A DNA stretch of 64,000 nucleotides, taken from assembly GCF_001485215.1 (NCBI RefSeq), contig NZ_BBWW01000001.1:3410001-3474000 (forward strand), in the 5' to 3' direction. This document shows, in pieces, positions 61,355-64,000 of the stretch; position 1 is the first letter of the stretch; the number at the start of each line of letters is the position of its first letter. Source of the stretch: Leptolyngbya sp. NIES-2104. Lineage in GTDB: Bacteria; Cyanobacteriota; Cyanobacteriia; Leptolyngbyales; Leptolyngbyaceae. The translations under genes were made by a program, and so were the position numbers. The notes under the pieces are model-generated. The model saw only the letters and a list, made by a program, of their open reading frames with translations. It was not told where the DNA came from and did no database searches.

Positions 61355-61531
61355 GAGGCTTCTCGCTTCGTTGTTCGCCCGCCCCGGAATAGAATTCGGG
61401 GAAGAGCGGTGCGAAGTCCCTTCAGGACTGCAAGCCTCCAATTCATGCGCCTTTAGCCCCCTTTAGTGGGCTTCGCACGATTAGCCCCGAATTCCATTCC
61501 GGGGCGAAGCGCAATCGAAGCGGAGCGACTC
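61355..61531. repeat. Quadruple-palindrome intergenic repeat, copy 6 (type B)
   Basis: The core (61378-61507) has arms CCCCGGAATAGAATTCGGGG and CCCCGAATTCCATTCCGGGG around AGTCCCTTCAGGACT and AGCCCCCTTTAGTGGGCT. In the second hairpin both sides changed together (AGCCC/GGGCT instead of AGTCC/GGACT), keeping the pairing. It fills the gap between convergent genes, 14 bp after one stop and four bases before the tsaB stop. Confidence 0.9.
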
Positions 61532-61534
61532 ACA

Positions 61535-62122
61535 TTAACCAATCTCCACCGGGTGTTGACCGTAGTAGGGGAGTGCTTCCGACCAATGGGAGCGCTCCCC
61601 TTTTTGCAAGCGTTGATATGCGATCGCTAAAATCTCCTCGACAAATTGCCCCTGATTCGATCCCGCTTCAATTTGCTGATCGATCGGGTGCTGTTCTAAA
61701 CGTTTCGCCCATTGTTCCGCTGACTGGACTGAATCAGAATGAAGCGCAATTCCATTTTGATAAATCGCTGTATAAAGTTCGCCTCGTTGAGCAGGCATTT
61801 GAACGGCAATCGTTCCAGAATGTTGATGTGCAATCGCGCCTAAGCTCGAAATTCCGAACAATGGAATCTCTAACTGTTGCGCTAAAGTTCGCGCAGCAAC
61901 CACACCGATCCGAGTTCCAGTAAAGCCACCGGGACCGATCGCAACAGCAATAAAATCCAGATCTTTCCAGGTTTGCGGCTTGATAAATTCTAATAAATGC
62001 GTGTGTAATGAGCTAGATAAGTCACGACCGAGATCTAGAACAATCAATCGACGATCGCTTTCAAAATCAGAAATCGCCAATCCTAAATCCGGGCTGCTCG
62101 TGTGAATTGCTAAACCATACAT
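61535..62122 (-). CDS. tsaB: tRNA threonylcarbamoyladenosine modification protein TsaB
   Basis: The 195-residue protein starts at MYGLAIHTSSPDLGLAI. It has the ASKHA-type core of TsaB with VAIGPGGFTGTRIGV (about 68-82) and MPAQRGELYTAIYQ. It supports TsaD in making t6A in tRNAs that read ANN codons. The start is two bases from the stop of the gntR gene, so both share a transcript. Eleven upstream codons overlap gntR and are not part of the family. Confidence 0.93.
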   Translation of the reverse strand: MYGLAIHTSSPDLGLAISDFESDRRLIVLDLGRDLSSSLHTHLLEFIKPQTWKDLDFIAVAIGPGGFTGTRIGVVAARTLAQQLEIPLFGISSLGAIAHQHSGTIAVQMPAQRGELYTAIYQNGIALHSDSVQSAEQWAKRLEQHPIDQQIEAGSNQGQFVEEILAIAYQRLQKGERSHWSEALPYYGQHPVEIG

Positions 62123-62124
62123 CG

Positions 62125-62826
62125 TTACTTTCTCTTGATCTGCACTGAATAACATAAACGATCACCGCGTGAAATCGATTTTCCATGTACGATCGCACAA
62201 TTTCCATCGGTGTAAGCCGTATGCTGATAAACAATCAACGGATGTCCGAGCGGCACTTCTAGCAGTTCACCTGTTTCGTCATCAGCCTGTGTACATTCAA
62301 TCACCGCATCAATCTTTTCTGTAAAAATTCCATGTTTCTCTAACGCCGTTAAGCTTAATTGTTGTTTGAGATCTTTAGCATAAGCTTTTCCTAGCTCTGG
62401 AGCAATGTAAGTAATATCCACACAACCCGGAACACCATTAAATAACAATACTTTCTTTTGGAAATAAGCGATTTTTACCGATAGTATTTCCTCGACTTCT
62501 GGCGGAACTGTAACTAATTCAAACACTATCGATCGAACTGTAATGGTCACATCTTGCTGCGCCATCGCTGCCTCTAGCAACAATGGACTAGAGAGCGAAT
62601 GAGTGACTTTCTGCTGACTTGCAACGAACGCGCCTTTTCCTTGTTGCACTACGACTAAACCTTGCTGCATTAGATTGGCGATCGCACGTCTTGCAGTAAT
62701 CCGACTCACCTCAAACTCTGACATTAATTGATGTTCACTCGGTAGCTGATCTCCCGGTTTATATTGTCCATTGCTCATGCGATCGCGGAGTTTTTTTGAA
62801 ATCATACTGTGCAGAGGAATTCCCAT
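62125..62826 (-). CDS. GntR-family regulator with UTRA domain (HutC subfamily)
   Basis: The 233-residue protein has an N-terminal winged helix (about 1-70; YKPGDQLPSEHQLMSEFEVS, RITARRAIANLMQQG) and a C-terminal UTRA ligand-binding domain (about 85-230; PLGHPLIVYQHTAYTDGNCA, GKSISRGDRLCYSVQI). It should release DNA on binding a small molecule, unknown here. It is divergent from the desaturase gene, and a perfect GTTATAAC-centred palindrome lies between them, matching the GT-TA-AC form of HutC-type operators. It is co-transcribed with tsaB. Confidence 0.88.
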   Translation of the reverse strand: MGIPLHSMISKKLRDRMSNGQYKPGDQLPSEHQLMSEFEVSRITARRAIANLMQQGLVVVQQGKGAFVASQQKVTHSLSSPLLLEAAMAQQDVTITVRSIVFELVTVPPEVEEILSVKIAYFQKKVLLFNGVPGCVDITYIAPELGKAYAKDLKQQLSLTALEKHGIFTEKIDAVIECTQADDETGELLEVPLGHPLIVYQHTAYTDGNCAIVHGKSISRGDRLCYSVQIKRK

Positions 62827-62873
62827 AATTTGTAGCTTGAAATACAGCGTTTTGGTGATATATTGCTATCTTG

Positions 62874-62887
62874 CTTGTTATAACAAG
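62874..62887. promoter_or_regulatory. Probable operator of the GntR regulator
   Basis: CTTGTTATAACAAG is a perfect 14-bp palindrome placed between the gntR start (62826) and the desaturase start (62912). The core GTTATAAC fits the GT-N-TA-N-AC pattern bound by HutC-subfamily GntR proteins. At this position it could control both divergent promoters. Confidence 0.65.
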
Positions 62888-62911
62888 TCCAGCTTCTTGA
62901 GGAAAAAGACG

Positions 62912-63850
62912 ATGAGTTCATCTGTTTTTGAGTCTAACTTGACTGAACCCGATTCAAAGCGTTGCTCACCCCTGAGTAATGAGGCTTTGAAAAATCTGAA
63001 TACTCGATCGACTGCAAAAGGTGTGTTCCAACTTTCGGGACACTTCGCAATTCTCGGTATCAGTGGCTATCTTTGGGGTACGAATATCGGACACAATTGG
63101 TTGATCGCGATTCCTGCACTCGTTGTTTATGGATTCGGTTTTGCTGCAATGTTCGCTCCCATGCACGAAGCTTCTCACCGCACCGCTTTCGAGAACAATC
63201 TACTAAATGATGCGGTTTGCTGGCTTGCTGGAGTGCTGTCTTTCTACAATGGCGCATTTTATCGCCGCTATCACAAGTGGCATCACCGCTACGCGCAAGA
63301 CTGGGACAATGATCCAGAGCTAAGTGATCCGATTCCTCAAAATTTAGTTGAGTATCTGATCATGTTGAGTGGTGTGACTTGGTGGTGGGGCAAGCTGAGA
63401 ACGCATTTTCGTGTTGCAACTGGACAGCTAGAAGACTATCCCTACATTTCAGAAGAAGCGCGGAATGGTGTGATTTTTTCAGTCCGATCGCAGTTAGCAG
63501 TTTATGGAATCGCGATCGCCATTTCGATCATTGCTCATCAACCGTGGTTTATTACCTACTGGGTTTTCCCGTTGATGGTGGGGCAACCAATTCTACGGAT
63601 GATTCTGCTGTCAGAACATACCGGATGTACGCACGATAACAATCCGTTGACGAATACTCGATCGACAAAAACCCTCTTTCCGCTGCAATTTCTGATGTGG
63701 AACATGCCCTTTCATGCTGAACATCATCTTTATCCATCGATTCCCTTTCATCAATTGCCTGCTGCACACCAACAGTTAAGAGAACATTTCACCTACAAAG
63801 ACCAAGGCTATGTCGAAGTAAACTACAGCTTTGCTAAAAACCTGGTATGA
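62912..63850 (+). CDS. Membrane fatty acid desaturase-type di-iron enzyme
   Basis: The 312-residue protein starts at MSSSVFESNLTEPDS after a GAGGA site. It has four membrane segments and the three histidine boxes of the superfamily: H85EASH, H121KWHH and H268AEHH, plus His236 in SEHTGC. The boxes bind a di-iron centre that desaturates or hydroxylates a lipid or carotenoid. The substrate cannot be told from the motifs. It lies opposite the GntR regulator, and its stop overlaps the start of a MetX-like gene (ATGA), so both form one operon. Confidence 0.88.
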   Translation: MSSSVFESNLTEPDSKRCSPLSNEALKNLNTRSTAKGVFQLSGHFAILGISGYLWGTNIGHNWLIAIPALVVYGFGFAAMFAPMHEASHRTAFENNLLNDAVCWLAGVLSFYNGAFYRRYHKWHHRYAQDWDNDPELSDPIPQNLVEYLIMLSGVTWWWGKLRTHFRVATGQLEDYPYISEEARNGVIFSVRSQLAVYGIAIAISIIAHQPWFITYWVFPLMVGQPILRMILLSEHTGCTHDNNPLTNTRSTKTLFPLQFLMWNMPFHAEHHLYPSIPFHQLPAAHQQLREHFTYKDQGYVEVNYSFAKNLV

Positions 63851-64000
63851 AGTTCACTCTGAAAGACTTTCCGCTGTATTGTGGTGCAACATTGCCCGAA
63901 GCCCAGATCGTGTATCAAACCTACGGAACATTGAACCGCGATCGAACGAACGCCATTCTCTACCCAACCTCATACGGGGCGCAGCATCCAGACATCGATT
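63847..64000 (+). CDS. MetX-family alpha/beta hydrolase (truncated by window)
   Basis: The first 51 codons are visible: MKFTLKDFPLYCGATLPEAQ, then IVYQTYGTLNRDRTNAILYP and TSYGAQHPDID. The IxYxTYGTLNxxRxNAIL pattern is the N-terminus of the homoserine O-acetyltransferase (MetX) family of alpha/beta hydrolases. The catalytic Ser, Asp and His lie beyond the window, so acyltransferase and plain hydrolase cannot be separated. The ATG overlaps the desaturase stop. Confidence 0.75.
   Translation, partial: MKFTLKDFPLYCGATLPEAQIVYQTYGTLNRDRTNAILYPTSYGAQHPDID

Noticed and set aside
1-64000. CRISPR arrays, tRNA or rRNA genes and transposases
   Set aside because: None was seen. The repeats found are dispersed palindromic elements, not regularly spaced direct repeats, and no tRNA T-loop motif lies in a cloverleaf context.

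Overview
The window is a 64 kb piece of a cyanobacterial chromosome, most likely from a filamentous, Leptolyngbya-like lineage. The cyanobacterial assignment rests on psbA (photosystem II D1), the chlorophyll-synthesis genes chlM and acsF, the Rubisco chaperone raf1, a cyanobacterial class II aldolase, and the very high density of the CGATCG/GCGATCGC (HIP1) palindrome in and between genes. The lineage guess is inference. I saw no rRNA, tRNA, CRISPR array, transposase or prophage gene. The region is core chromosome carrying small dispersed repeats.

Layout. 0-5 kb: a truncated secreted protein, a wall-associated protein with a degenerate amidase fold and a glucosaminidase domain, a large repeat-containing membrane protein, and a PerR/FurC-type regulator. 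5-9 kb: lptA-lptB-lptF (lipopolysaccharide export) ending in a Rieske oxygenase gene. 9-18 kb: DUF309, DUF58, a PilT-like ATPase, a cystine lyase, an NCS2 permease, a RecB/RNase H-like nuclease and a MOSC protein. 18-25 kb: small NTF2-like proteins, psbA, a WrbA-like flavoprotein, an HNH pair and fba. 25-31.5 kb: a lytic transglycosylase, a CHASE2-PAS-GGDEF cyclase, and a 2OG oxygenase-grxC-gshB run. 31.5-36 kb: a type II toxin-antitoxin pair, an ABC exporter, a dynamin-like GTPase and chlM. 36-46.5 kb: nagA divergent from purE-purC, then bamA-lpxC-fabZ-lpxA-lpxB (outer membrane assembly and lipid A synthesis), a 47-residue membrane protein and raf1. 46.6-56.7 kb: acsF, a GyrA/ParC-type topoisomerase subunit, a response regulator, Uma2 nuclease, malic enzyme, TPR protein and type II NADH dehydrogenase. 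57-64 kb: a frameshifted YiaA-like gene, an FHA-penicillin-binding protein, allA, tsaB-gntR, and a divergent desaturase-MetX-like operon.

Genes that work together. LptA/B/F and BamA-LpxC-FabZ-LpxA-LpxB make, export and assemble the outer membrane. ChlM and AcsF catalyse consecutive steps of chlorophyll synthesis. PurE and PurC act consecutively in purine synthesis. GrxC and GshB belong to the glutathione system. PsbA, Fba and Raf1 serve photosynthesis and carbon fixation.

The most unusual features are noncoding. Six copies of a roughly 180-200 bp element, each built of four successive palindromes in two sequence types, lie between genes, and five of the six abut stop codons. Two further intergenic stretches (28.2 kb and 36.4 kb) fold like structured RNAs. 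The first has two mutually exclusive hairpins, and G-U pairs favour the + strand. The second is rod-like and ends in a strong intrinsic terminator.
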